From Larimichthys crocea (Eukaryota; Chordata; Actinopteri; Sciaenidae): 64,000 nt of DNA. The stretch covers positions 15,527,358 to 15,591,357 of the forward strand of contig NC_040032.1 in the NCBI RefSeq assembly GCF_000972845.2. Reading direction: 5' to 3'. The translations under genes were made by a program, and so were the position numbers. Positions 13,201 to 26,727 of this stretch are shown in pieces (the first letter of the stretch is position 1; each line of letters opens with the position of its first letter). The notes under the pieces were generated by a model, which was not told where the DNA came from, did no database searches, and saw only the letters and a program-made list of their open reading frames with translations.

Positions 13201-16200
13201 GAATATTGCCCAAAGCTTCTGTCAGATCCTAAATGACAGAGAGGTGAGAGGAATATATCGAAGGACATTCTATATCATTTCACCGTGACGTCACAGAGGG
13301 GATGATAAGCGATGTCAAAACTCAGAGGGGAAGATATTGTCTTTTTATACACACAGAGAAGAAGATAGAAAAGAGGAAGAGAAGTAATGCTTCTGTGTAT
13401 GACTCACTAAATTAATCAAAGAAAAATAACGGCACTAAAAAAGAAAAAAAAAAAGCAGATGGCAAATGTCTCCTGAAGACTGAAGATTCTGTTTTGATGG
13501 CTGGAATAAAAAACGAATTTGACCATTCAGTACGGTGCAGCAACCTTGGGGATTAACTGCTGTGTATGAATGTAACCGTGGATGAATGTGACCTTTCTCT
13601 GTACTGTATTCAGGATGTACTAATAATTTAACATCTAATTTTATTTTCTGAAAGTACGTTGGTCAATAAATCTGACTCTAGTCAGTCAATCCTATAATAT
13701 ATAAAGTCATTTTTCATTATAATGTTTTAGCTTGAGACTAAAAGACGCTAAAAGTCACAACGCGAGTATGACGCGTTCCACGTGCACCGTGACCGAGCAC
13801 GGCTTTTCTAGACAATGATTGTAACCCCAGCTAAAGTGCCGCCCGGCCTCAGCTGGGTCAGTCTGCACAAAGCAGATTGAGCTGGCCCCGGAAATCAGAC
13901 ACACAAACACAAACATTTTCAAAATAAAACACCCCGAGCAGCCGAAAGGGAGACAATGGTGGTAGAAGCACATAAATTAAAAGAAAATCTGAGAAGGTTA
14001 ACAAAGTCTGGCGGGAAAAACACTCTGCTTCTGAAATGCACACATCGATGTGTGTGTTGAGGACGGACCAAATCAGCATCATGTCCGTGACGTGCCATGT
14101 GGTGTCCTGGTGTAAAGCATCACTAGCACCCGAACGCCTCCCCCAATATAACAGAGTTGTATAATCGTTTCCATTCTTTGAGTGAAAAGTCTGCTGCACA
14201 TTCTTGTTGGATTATCAATATTTTTACACAAATCTGTTAAGTCTCCTTGTTGGCACTGGAAGTTCAATCTAAAGACCTGCTGGCAGGTCCATTTCAATTA
14301 TGTATCGCTCTGTATGTCAAGTACACCCAGAAATGAAATTATACTGTAATTGCACTTCCTCCTGCTGAACTAATGTCATTTCAGTACACCGCCCATAGGC
14401 TTCCAGTGTCATTGTATTTATTACCTTACTTATCTCACTCAATTTTTACTCTCAAAGGTCCATTCAAACGGCACCAAGCTGTGCAATAAAACTAGGCTGT
14501 CATGCAAATTTGAAAAGCAATGCTTCAAACTTCACGCCGACACAAAGACGTTTCAAAGCTTTTCAAAGAAAAGTTTCATTTCAATGGATCGAGCTGATGT
14601 GAATCACGGTCGCTGAGATTTAAAAAAAAAAGATGAATTAAAAGAGAGCCGTGTTTACAGACAGAATCACAATCACAACACTAATGATACAGACAGGAAG
14701 CTGTTTTAATTAATAATATATTCTCACGACTCACATTTGTCCTTGCATGTATACATTCAACTTGCCGTGTGGTAGTTAATGAGCCTTAAGTCTTAGCAAA
14801 GTATTATGTAATTGTACATTTATTACAGTATATTGACAGTACATTTACTTTAATGTGTGGTTATTATACCAGCAGTCCCAGCTGACTGGCTACGCTTACA
14901 GTTTTACAACTTATTAATGACTTTCCAGGGTGTGGGTTGGATGAATGTTGGCGAACTATTTGAGTAGATTATGTGGTTACAGTCCATCCATCTATCCATC
15001 CATCCATCCATCCATCCATCCATCCATCCATCCATCCATCCATCCATCCATCCAGCAGGGTGTTGCAGACGTCCCTTCTCCCTAGAAATGCATTCCACCT
15101 CCTCTTGAGCGATCCCAAGGCGTTCCCAGACTAGAGGAGCTATATAGTCCCTCCAGCGGGTTGTGGGTCTGCCCTGAGGTTCTCCTACCAGTTGAACATG
15201 CCCGCAACACCTCCAAAGGAAGGTGCCCAGGAGGCATCATAATCAGAACCACCTCAGCTGGCTCCTTTCGACACAAAGGAGCAGTGGCTCTACTCTGAGC
15301 TCCCTCTGGATGTCCGAGCTCCTAACCCTATCTCCAGCCCTATGGGGGAAACTTCCCGTGGCCAGTTACAGTTATCCTCCTTATGAAATGTTTTAGTGAG
15401 CTCGGTTTGTTGCTAAAAAAGTTAGAAAATCTGATTTTTGCCTTTAGCAGTGGGGAATATTAAATAATGCCTCGAAAGTGTTTGGTGGAAACCTTTAAAA
15501 ATTAAAGTCATCAACCAGGAAATCATCTAAATTTGGCTTCAGTGCCAAATTAGCTAGTAGCAGTTCCTGTTTGGAAAGTAATGGATGTAAAGACGACTAT
15601 CACTGAATTAGTTGGAGACTGAAGAAAACTTTTTTCCATGATTTCAACTTGACTTTCTTCACAACAAAAAAACATTAGATAATGAAGCTTCACTTATGTA
15701 AATCAAGTGTGTTGACTGTGTTATGATAATGTTACGATTTCGTCTTGGCCTCACACCTCTCCCTCTGTTCCTCCTCCTCAACTCGCTTCACAGTTTGAAA
15801 AAAACCTCTAAAACAGCAGAAGGTATAAGCATGGACAAAACTGTTATACACATATTTTAGGATACAAATTTACCCGTTAACTTTTTAAATAAGCTTAGAG
15901 ACTTTTGCAGCGTACACAGGTGTGGAAAGCACAGTTGATATTTTAGAGACTTTGCCGTCTTGAATTAGATTTTGACGCTTTATGTGGTGTGTAAGATGTC
16001 GAGCCTCAAGTATGAAATGAACTATTCGACTTGTCCAGGTCCTGGCTGTCAGCCTGGGAGACAGACTGGTATCAGATTCAGTCAATATACTGTACGTATG
16101 AGTCTTTAGTATATACTGTGAACTTTCTTGCCTATTCTTCGCTATATTTACAAGGAACTTAAAGCTTCCAACACAAACTTTACCATCACATTATCAAGTA

Positions 16201-19200
16201 TAAAGAGGATAAATAACTTCTTAGCGATCTTGGTTTGCGCATGAACCTAATCACAATCTGAGTGACACGCCAGCAAAATGATTATGTTTTCCTGTGCTGT
16301 CATTGCAGTCAGTGCACTGTAGGCAAAACGAGAGGAAAGGAGTGTTAACGATTGCTTACAGAGTGGGAAGACTGTGGCTCCGTGCAGGGAGTGGGAGGTG
16401 TGTTTCATTTGTATTTAGGGAGAGCTGAGTTGTGAGAAGGCAGCGGGCTGAAATTAATTGACAGCAAAATCTGTGTTGGCTAAAAATAATGTTTATGTCA
16501 TATTTAAAGGAATGTTTTGGAGAACAACGGGCAGCCCAATTTTAACTGCCGCCCGAGGCTGTGGTAGGTAGTATTTGTGAATGCACGGATATATATATCA
16601 GGGCGGGTAAATTATAGAATGGGAAATTTATTTTATTATATATTATTCTGATAATGAAATTGTGGCAGATAAATAAATGGTCAGTAATAAATTATTTTAA
16701 ACTGCTGTGCAAGAGATTTGTTGTGATTTTTGATTTGGCATAAAAAAAATAAATGAACAGTATAGTGATTGAGACCGTCCATCTTTGCTCACTACATCTC
16801 TGTCTTTCTTATCCTCAGGTGAGCATGAACTACAGGTTATGAACTTCTTCTTAAAATAGAAAGATCTGAAATCACCCGTTATCTTATCTGTATCGAAGCA
16901 GTTATCGTATCAGTAAAGTAGTAGTAAAGTAGTATAATAGTAAAGGTAATAGTAAAGAACAGAGTAGAGCAAATTTAGAAGAAAGAAACAGTAGTAACAA
17001 TGTTTAAAGTGTTTGTGAGGATGCATTTAAATTGAATTTTATAAAGTTAATCACACGCATGCAGAGGCGTGCCAATTACACTCAGCTGTGTTACATGTAC
17101 TGTAGTCTCCTAGGAAAGTGTTCAGCTACGTGTCCTCGTCGACTTCCAGCAGCTGAACTTTTTCTTGTGAAAAACACAAAGAAAGGCTTAAATCAATCAA
17201 TTTTATAACAACAACGGATGAGCTGACTGCGTGTAATCTAAAAAGAACAATCACAAAGAATTGTATCTGCAGCTCAGTTCAGCTCCACGCAGCCATTTAT
17301 CATCTTTCAGCTCATTGTTTTGGTTTTTACGAGCTGCAGCCGCAAAGTTTCAGCTTCAGTCTTACAGTTCTCATCAACCTTGTTTCCGGCTGTGGAGTGG
17401 GCAGAAGTTTTTTAATGAAAAAGATCTGATCATTTCCAGCACCCACTGGAAAACAAAATAGCGACCCGGCTGGGGAACATAGTGGAATATTTAGCAGCTA
17501 AAGAGATATTTCTTACAGGAGATGGTGGAAGCCGAAAAAGACGCTCTGTATTTGTCAGATGGCCATAAAGAACTAAGAATAAATGCTAATGTTACCATGT
17601 GGTGTGTAAATAAGCAAAGAGGTTAACAATAAAATAAAATATGCTCAGCGTTGTGAATGCTAAGGTTGCTCAGTGTCCGTTTGGATGTGTAAGTAAGCAG
17701 CTGTCCACTAACACAGTCGTCATATCAGCATTATAAAGTGTCGGCGTTTATTGCTTGTTGCACTTTCCTTAAAGTGGCCAAAAATAAAAAATAAAAAAAT
17801 CTAATCAATAGGCCCAAAATCAAATAGACGGGCCAGTATTGATCTATTTGGGTGCATGTACAAAACGGAGACTAATTTTCAGAACATTGAACTTTCTGAG
17901 CCAAAAAAAAAAGTCTAGTGTTATGTTAAGTCACACCGTATCACCCGGCACAATTGGAAATATGGAAAGCACATTTTGGCCTGATGACAAATGGTAAATT
18001 CACAAGTCAGTGTAAATGCTGCGCTTATTAAATGAGCTGCTATGTATTACTTAAGAGCCCCTCTTACTTACAAGTGAAACGCTGAAAATGGGTAGAGAAA
18101 CGTTTCCAGGAGAAGCGTTTCATCTCTCTTCCTGAGGTGAAAAATGTTCTCGCTCTCAGAGCCCACGATGGTGGGCCTTTCCCCAGAGTTCATTAATTAG
18201 TTAATTAGTTAATTAGTCTGAACAGATGGCTTTGCAACACAAATCAGAAGGCTCTCTGGGCCCGGAGCAGGAGGAAGGTAAGAGAAGGTGAGCCGAGCAG
18301 CAATCTGGAATCTCAACTGTCACCGAAACCTCTGAACCGAGCTGTGCGCAGCAGACATTTTCTTCTCATTCACCCATTTTACTCCGTGACGACAGGGCGT
18401 ATTATAAATTCATAAGAATATTCCATAAAGCATATCATTTGCTGCAAAATTACATGTGTATGTGTCACACTGGAGTGAAAGCATAAGGCGTTTGAAACCT
18501 CGACGCGAGGGTGCTGTGGTCACACTGCGGGAGCATTTATTTGAATGAATACTTTGCATCACTGCAGATTTAAAAAAGCATTTCTGACGGTTTATTTTTA
18601 GACTGTTCCCATCTCCCCCCTTCTGTTTCCTTTTTCCCCTCACTGTCTCTCTATGAGTCTCCCTCGCTCATCTGTCTCTATTCCCTGCTCTCTCCTCTTC
18701 CCTTATTCCTGACTCCCTATCACTCTCTTAAAGGCGCAGGCATTGTATGAAATGAGGTTGGCATGTGTAAGCCCCCGTGTGTCTAAGTACGGTGGGATAA
18801 TACTAAAGATTAGAACATAAAACTATTCAAAAATACGACGTGCTTGTGTTTCCCGCTCTGACTCAAAATCAGTGTCAGAGAGAAGCGCTATTAAAGATTC
18901 AGTTCAGATGGTGCATTATTCATATGTGTATTTTACGCACGGCACAAAAAACCAAATGGTGCACGCGCACACACACACACACTTAGACGGTGGCACGTGC
19001 ACGGGTGAATATGCACGCTTAACATACAAACACACACACTTATTACAGTAACCCATTTAAAGCATATCAGAGAGAAGGTGAGAGAGAGAGAGAGCACACA
19101 TTCGCCCACATATCAAAATTTTCAACAATGTTCAAGGAATCGAGGACACTGCGTCATCCCTCATGATCACTCAGCACTCACTCTCCACCTCTATGTATGT

Positions 19201-22200
19201 ATGCATGTATTTTTGTGTGTATTTCATTGTGTGCGTGTGTGTGTGTTTGTGTGTGTGTAATAAACATACTGTGCAACGCATGAGTGCACTTCAAACATCT
19301 CCGATAGAAAATCACTGCAACGATGTAAATCGGGCCAGGTTGGCGTTCGGGAAACAAGGTCGAGGCTGAGGCAAACAAAGATACCGCGTAAAAGAGCGTT
19401 CGGATAAGCGTGTAATTTAACATCCGACACACCTGATTTCAAATTGTCAAAATGCTTAGTTTCTTAACGGTCACGATTCTGTCTTTCAGCTGTGAAATAG
19501 ACCACATAATAAGCTGGAATGGAGCTGCAGGTCCAGGTCCTCACTTTTACTAACTCTCAGTTTGTCCTTGTCCCTTTGCCTCTCTCCATTGGCACTGTCA
19601 ATAACGGTCTGGATCATGTTACCCCCTGTTAATACACACTGCAACTCTTGGACGGCGTCCTAAACTACTCCCATTTCTCTGTTTATCATTATTCTGATAT
19701 GTTGAAACAGGCGTGATGCAATAAACAAGATCTGATTACCCAACCTGGCAACCGCAATGACAGTCACAGATCTGTCTGTGTGCAAACACCTCCGGAAAGA
19801 TGATGGCGAATGTAAATACTTGACTTCACTGATATCCAGCAGCACAAGGGCTGGATACACACACACACACAGACACACACACACACACAACACAAGGCTC
19901 AGCCCACACTCACAGGCCAAGCAAGCACTGCAAATCTCCAACAGAATGGCCAAATAGAATACCCCTTAATCCAAAAATACACTGAAAGCAACAGACACAC
20001 ATTTCAATTCTGCTTTCAATGGCTGAATGTACACCGAAGGGAGTCAGTGGTCGGTGGCATCTCTGTAGTGTACTGAGTCAGATCCTGGATGTTTTTTTTT
20101 ATTTATGTTACTGTATGTTATTGTAATATACCAATCTATTAATAAAAACATTAAGCAATTTTCAGGCCAAGTGAAGACACTAAATACACCAAGTATAAAT
20201 AAATAAAAAGTTATCAAGGATTAATTTGACCATGTTGTGCATGATATTAAGACTGGAAACACTTTGCCCAAAGGCTGTTATTAAACATCTCTCCAAGTCC
20301 CAGACCTGTAATATACTATAATGTAATGTAGTACAGTCTGTATCATCAGGTGTATATTAGACTTCTGCTGACCCAGACTCTGACACTTTTGTTGCATAAA
20401 ACCTCAGTCCAGGTTTGGGTTGGTTATTTTCAAATGTAATACAATAAGAAACTTCTCTCTTTACTCTCTGACTGTGCTAAACGTCTGCATCCATGCCTGT
20501 CACTGTACGCGTAGCAACTATAGTTGTTACCTGTGGGAATATGGAAAGAGACAGAGAGAACCAGCACACTGGTACCCGTCAGGTTCTGCTCGGTCATGCC
20601 GTAAAGATGCAGGCATAGGCCGGGACCCCATTTCCCAAAAGCATCTTAAGGAGTAACTTTGTTCAGTCACTTTTTCAGACTGTCTATTGATTCTAGACCC
20701 ATTATATTTTTGTTTGTTTTGTTTTTGTACATCTGTAACTACTACTACTACTTTACATCTGACATTTTGGCACTGGAGCACTGATCTGACACTGCAGATC
20801 AGAGAGGGGGGTGGAAGACAAATTTTTGAATTTGTGAAGATCAAGTTCAAGTTCAAGACAGATGTTGCTTCATAAGGCTGAGATCAATGTAAAATCCGTG
20901 ATTTCCACAAAGCACTGTCACCTAAGACGCCGTTAGAAATGATTGTCGAGCTGAAGAGGCTCCTGAGCTTGCAGGAAGAACTTTTGTTTTTGTTCATTTA
21001 ATTTGAATTTATTATATTTTTTATCCTGACCACTGATGCTCTCTGCTCAGTGACATTTAATGTAAAATGACTGATGACGTCTAAATGAGAAAACAAGAAG
21101 ATACATTTAACTTTGTTACCGCCGCCCTCCTCTCCCTCTTTTGGCGTACTACATTAATCTCTTCTGTCTGATTCTTGTTTTTAGTTTCCATAACTTCTCT
21201 GTACTTTTTTAATTTCTGACGCACGTTGATTAAAGATGACATGCACATTCATGGTACTTATAGAAACATCACTGCTTCATTTTAGAGTTTTAGAGTGACA
21301 AGTACTTTCTTGGACTTCACATTGATCTTCATGTTCATAAAACATTCCTGTTTACGGTTGCGGTTTACAACATTTACACTTTGTGATTTGTGTATTTTTT
21401 TTATGTGTTGTAAGACTTACAGACACCACATTACTTTCAAAGTGTACCTAGAATTATCTTCAGCAGCATGATCAGTCAAAGTTAAGAGCTCTTACGGCTC
21501 ACTCTCAATTTAAGAGGCTTGGGTCTCACTCATGGGCGGACTGGGACAAAAATTCGGCCCTGGCATTTTGGACCAGAGCAGCCCACAGCTTTTTTCTCAT
21601 GTGCCATAGATGCGCCGTGCGCCCTAGCCTAACGAGCCCCCTTCCCGCTCCTGCGCGGCCCACATTGCCCATCGCTAAGCTAAGAGTGTGTTTGGGGTGT
21701 GTGATCTACTCTGTGGTGATATAATATATATATATAAAATATATAGCACAATAGGCACGTCGGCCCACCGGGCAAATGCACGGTAGCCAGATTGCCGTCC
21801 GTCCCTGGTCTCACTGTTGGTGGTTTACGGTTTTATGCAATGACTGGCACACAATATGCTTTTTTCAATATGTGAGAGGGTTATCGTCACATCATATGTT
21901 GAAGAAAACCAAAAACAACAACATAATAACAAATAAAAACACAGAAACCAATATGTTATCTGCTTTAGTTTAGTTGCTTTAGTTTTTTCTTTGGCTTTGA
22001 TGGGACATTGTCTCACACAGTAGTTCCCTTGAGATACTCACCATTTATACCTCTCCTTGTTGCATGCTGCCGGCACTTAACTTTACATGTTCTCTCTGCT
22101 GTAGCATGTCAACACTGCTGAATTGATTTGAACTGAATGGCTGCTATACGTCAAAAACTTAAATAACATCTTTGCAGTATATGCCAGTACACGTGTAAGC

Positions 22201-23846
22201 TGACATTCATACACCTTGTGATATTATGTGAGAGTAAGACAATATAAAGACCTAATTGCACTCCTGGTGCCTGCAGAAGGAGGGGTTTATTTTCATTCCT
22301 GGTCATTCTGTTTTCTACAGTGATTTATGATTTGAAGGGGACATAAATCATAATGCCTTATGAATGGCTATTTTTCACAGGAGCGCCGTTTTTCCGTGTG
22401 CATTGTACCGCCATTTCTAGAGCAAACATTTTGATAGACATCAGCTCTCTGACACACGAGGGCTGGTCAAGGTGAGATGACACATTCCCCGGCGGGACGT
22501 CGCAAACTTACCGAGCACGCCGAGTCGATAGTTCATGGTGACCACAATGACATTTCCATAGGCGGCAAGGACACTGCCATCAAACATGTTCCCTGAGCCC
22601 TCCATGTAGGAGCCTCCGTGGATGAACAGCATCACCGGCTTCTTGCGACGGTCCCGAATATCTGCACAGACAAACAATGGTGTTATTTTCACGATGATCC
22701 AGACTTATCTTAAATTATTTAACACACAGACACTTTTTTTTAGGAGTTACTGAGCTTGTAAACAGGCAACAGGTAGTCTATGCAATTTAAATTGACAGCT
22801 CTAGAACCACATGCAGCTTTTCCAATCTCCCATTACTAGAAGAAAAGAAGAAACATTTTCAGTGGACTGACAGCTGGCGGCAAGTATTTTGTGTCTTTCT
22901 TATCCTCTATATTTTAATCTGTGATGTCCGTCTCCCCTGTCCTGTGCAGTGATGGTACCTTCCCAAACTGTTCTTCCCCCTCCATGTGTAGAGCAAATGG
23001 TGCAGCCAGTTCTGATGTCCTCTCTGTTATTGGTGTCTTTGTGCCCATCAGTGTGTTGCTATGGTTCACTCTGCCGGGGCCTGCGTGCCCAGCACCCACC
23101 GCCACCACCACCCCCACCCCTCTTTCTCGCAGCGTCTGTGGTATGGTCTGGAGTGTCTGAGCGTGGATAAGGCTGAGAGAGCTGCCAGTGCAGCCCATTT
23201 AGGCTCAGCGTCTGCACTGTGCAGGGCCTGTGGATAATTTGTACGAAAGCCAGACCAAGTGGAAACATAAATAACAGCCACAGCATCTGTTTACCCTGAT
23301 GAGCTTCAGCACTCAGAGATAGGGGAGACAGAGAGATGGAGAGAGAGAGAGAGAGAGATAAAGGGGATAAGACAGAGAGGGGAAGGAGATGAAAATAGGG
23401 CAGTGTGAGAGGACTGACAGCGGTAGAGACATGGATAGGAGGGTTCAACCCCCCTCCCCTGAAATCTGAAGAAAAAGGAAGAAAAACATGATAGCAAAGG
23501 ATGAAAAAATATGAAATGTTACAAAGCGAGTCATACATAGCGAGGTACGCTAATGAACACTCAAATTCACACAGGATTCACACCATATTCATACAGACAC
23601 ACACACACACACACACACACACAAAGTCTTGCATAGGCAGCTGCGATGTTGAGTCGCTATGGAAACTGCTTCTCGCTAATAGAACTGCACCAGCCATTCC
23701 ATTGCACCGACTCACTGAATGCCTGTTGCCTTGGTAACAAATTCTACTCACGTATTTGCAGACCCGCCTGCATCACCACCTGAATCTCAGGTTACACATG
23801 CACTTGGGTGCGTCACTCACAGCCGCGCTTGCTCGCTTTTGCACGC

Positions 23847-23888
<42 letters not shown>

Positions 23889-26687
23889 CGCACAAGTGAG
23901 CATGTGAAGAAAAAAAATGGCACATATGGCTTCACATATACGTATGACACAGGCAAACGCAGGCTAAAAATAACAAATTTTTCAGTCGCGCACTCCCGAC
24001 GCGCTGCTCTTTTTCATCTTCTCCTCTGGTGTATTCTGAACCTCGGCTGATTTCCCAGAGGATATGTAAACAAGTTCAATTATCCCGGCATTACCAGGAC
24101 AGTATAGAGGAGTGACATATCAGCAGGCCGTCACAAGGCCCTCTCACAGTCACACTTAAACTGTGAATCCACAGAGGAAGGGAACTTTGGGAATGACAGT
24201 GTGTTTTTACATTAATGTGTTACTGCAGTGTAAACACAGATTACTGATGTAAACATATTCGATGTAAATTATCTGAAAAACATAAACTTAGAACTTGAAA
24301 GAGTGCTCAGTACTTCCACCACAGATATTTTATAACTGAAGATAATGCCCCGCCAATGATACAAAATAGTATACACTTCCTAATTGGGCGTGGTTTCTCC
24401 ACAAGCCACCTGCAATGGCACCCATCTGTCAATCAAAGTGGCCCCACTGTTAATTATGTATAACTTTAAGCCTTAATATTATTTTAACAGGTGAGTTCTA
24501 TAAAAAATTAGTACAGTTGTCATTAACAGGGAAATTAGCTATAGAGACAAAAACAGTTTTTTGTACCAGGCTGTAAACTGTTTATTTCTGCTGTGAAGTT
24601 GGACATTTGTATATATGGGCTTATGGAAATTGACACATTCTGTAGCCAGCCTTAAGTGGCTGTTCAAGGAACTGCAGTTTTCCCCATTGGCTTTACTTCA
24701 CAGTCACATAGGTTGCTGTTTAATTCTTCTCCCATAAGAGTTAATGAACTAAAGATCTGCCGCTGGTTTCCTAATGGGGAGCGTCAGTGGCTAAACCCAT
24801 GTGACACAGATGCAGAAGTTACTCTTCCCTTACTTAAACGTCTCTGACTTCTACAACATTGTCAGACCCACAACGGCCAAAGGATAGAAACTGACGCAGC
24901 AGAACCAGAGATATCTTCTGCCGAGTGATGAGGAGCAGGCTTGAGCCCCAGATGATGCCGACTCACGTGATGTCACTTGAGGCAGTTTATCAGAATTCAT
25001 ACAGCTCCCTCTGGAGCCAACACCTGGAAACACACTTTAAATTTAGTAGCAGCTCAGTGTTTACAAATAAAGAAGTGACAGGAAAGTTTCCTAGACGCGC
25101 TGGGCCGATTCATTAGTTTACATTTGGCTCTCGGGTTGTGCTTTTAAAACTGTATTTTCCAACTGAGGCTCTCTTTGATTGGTTTTTCTTAAAGGCTGAA
25201 ACATAATACTCCTTTTTTTTTTTTGTCAGAGTTAAATTGCTATCTGTTGCTGTACTGCACAGTAAAAATTCAGCTGCTTGCAATTTTTCGTTGTGATACA
25301 TCAACCACTTATTTAAGCATTTAACAACTATAGCTCCGCTGAGATTTTGATAGTGCAGCGATGCTTTTAGGCTATTTTACCTCTGAGAATGTGCAAAATT
25401 CACAAATTCACTGTGTTACAGGTTATCCGGTTCATTGCTGTATGGAGTGGCTAGCCATAGAATGTGACTCTGAAACAAAAGGTGGATAAGAAAAGGTCCA
25501 AGTGATGTAAGAGAAGGAAACTTCTTGCAGGCCATCTCATCATATGTACGCACTTTATTCTGACATTTGTAGGGCTTTAGGCTTTCGTCAGGTGAGTCTA
25601 AAAACAACATTTGTCCCTGTTTATATTATATATAATAACATATATAGATGGGAAAACAGGAAAAAAAAACGTGACCTCTGGTGATACTAAAAAGTTTAAA
25701 TATCACACTATTTATATGGTTTTGTGCAACAAAGTATAACAAACGTAACTATTAATAATAATAGAAAAAAGATGGAAACAGAGTTGGATGTGTGCTGAAG
25801 TGAGGGAAATGGTTCTATGATTGGAAAAGGGCTCAGCGCAGCCAGAGGGGCGATTAGGGGTGCAGGGTCGCAGGGTGAAAGTGTTTCACTCAGCCCAAAT
25901 CCAAGGTCTATATGGCCAACAAGGAGCTCACTGTCTCTCCTGCCTGCCTCTAAAACACTGGCACATTATTCTCTCTTTTCAACCTAACTTGATACCATCC
26001 TCCTTAATATCCCTCCCTTACATCTATTCTCAACGTAACGTCCCAATAGAAACTGCCCACTTTCTACTTCTTCCATTATTCCGCTTTCTCTCTCACTCAT
26101 TCTTTTATGGAAATCTCGATTGATTTGGGCGTAAAAGTTTCAGCCTGACTCAGCACTTGAGTGTTGTTTGCACCCAAACCCATGCCCGAGCAAATAACTT
26201 TCAAAAAAAAAAAAAAAAAAAAAAAAAACAAGACGCTAATAATAGTATTTTCCCACAATCTTTGGGAACCTGTGTCCGGTCCATATGTAAGCAATTAATC
26301 GAGGAATCCAGCCCAATCCGAGCCCTCGCGATCATGTCAAGATCCGTCAGGTGTCGGCATAAATGTCAAGCTCTACCAGTCTCCTACTCATCCTCCCTCT
26401 CAATCTCTCTTTCTCCACATCTCTCTCTCACTTTCAAAGCTCTATAAATGTCATTTCATCATGCACTTGTCTTCATTATGACTATTTTTTTCCCTTCTCT
26501 CCCCCTCATTGCCCTCCCCTGTGCTCTTGCAGTGCTCAGCTTTTCCTTTTCTTTCATCTCTATTCTATCATTCTGCTCCTCTCCTAGGCAATCCTGCATG
26601 AATCCTTCCTTCTGTTTTCACCGTTAAGAAACCACACAATTGGATTAGCTACATCTGTCTCTTTTTAAACCATAGCAATTAGAGATG

Positions 26688-26727
<40 letters not shown>

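Larger units (their letters stand above)
7189..22511 (-). other. nlgn2: nlgn2 intron between coding exons 3 and 4 (15.3 kb)
   Basis: The largest intron inside the coding region. It holds an interspersed repeat in plus orientation (7760-8032), a second repeat (8430-8560), a (GAT)n run, a hAT-type element (9471-10232), a LINE tail with a (CATC)n satellite (14983-15362), an array of TTAATTAG (18192-18216), CA repeats and a hAT-type element (21531-21807). No exon-like reading was found in the stretches between. Confidence 0.85.

Noticed and set aside
23059..23538. 159-codon minus ORF
   Set aside because: Low-complexity Ser/Leu and Gly runs from CT- and GGT-rich DNA; no family resemblance and it lies inside an nlgn2 intron.
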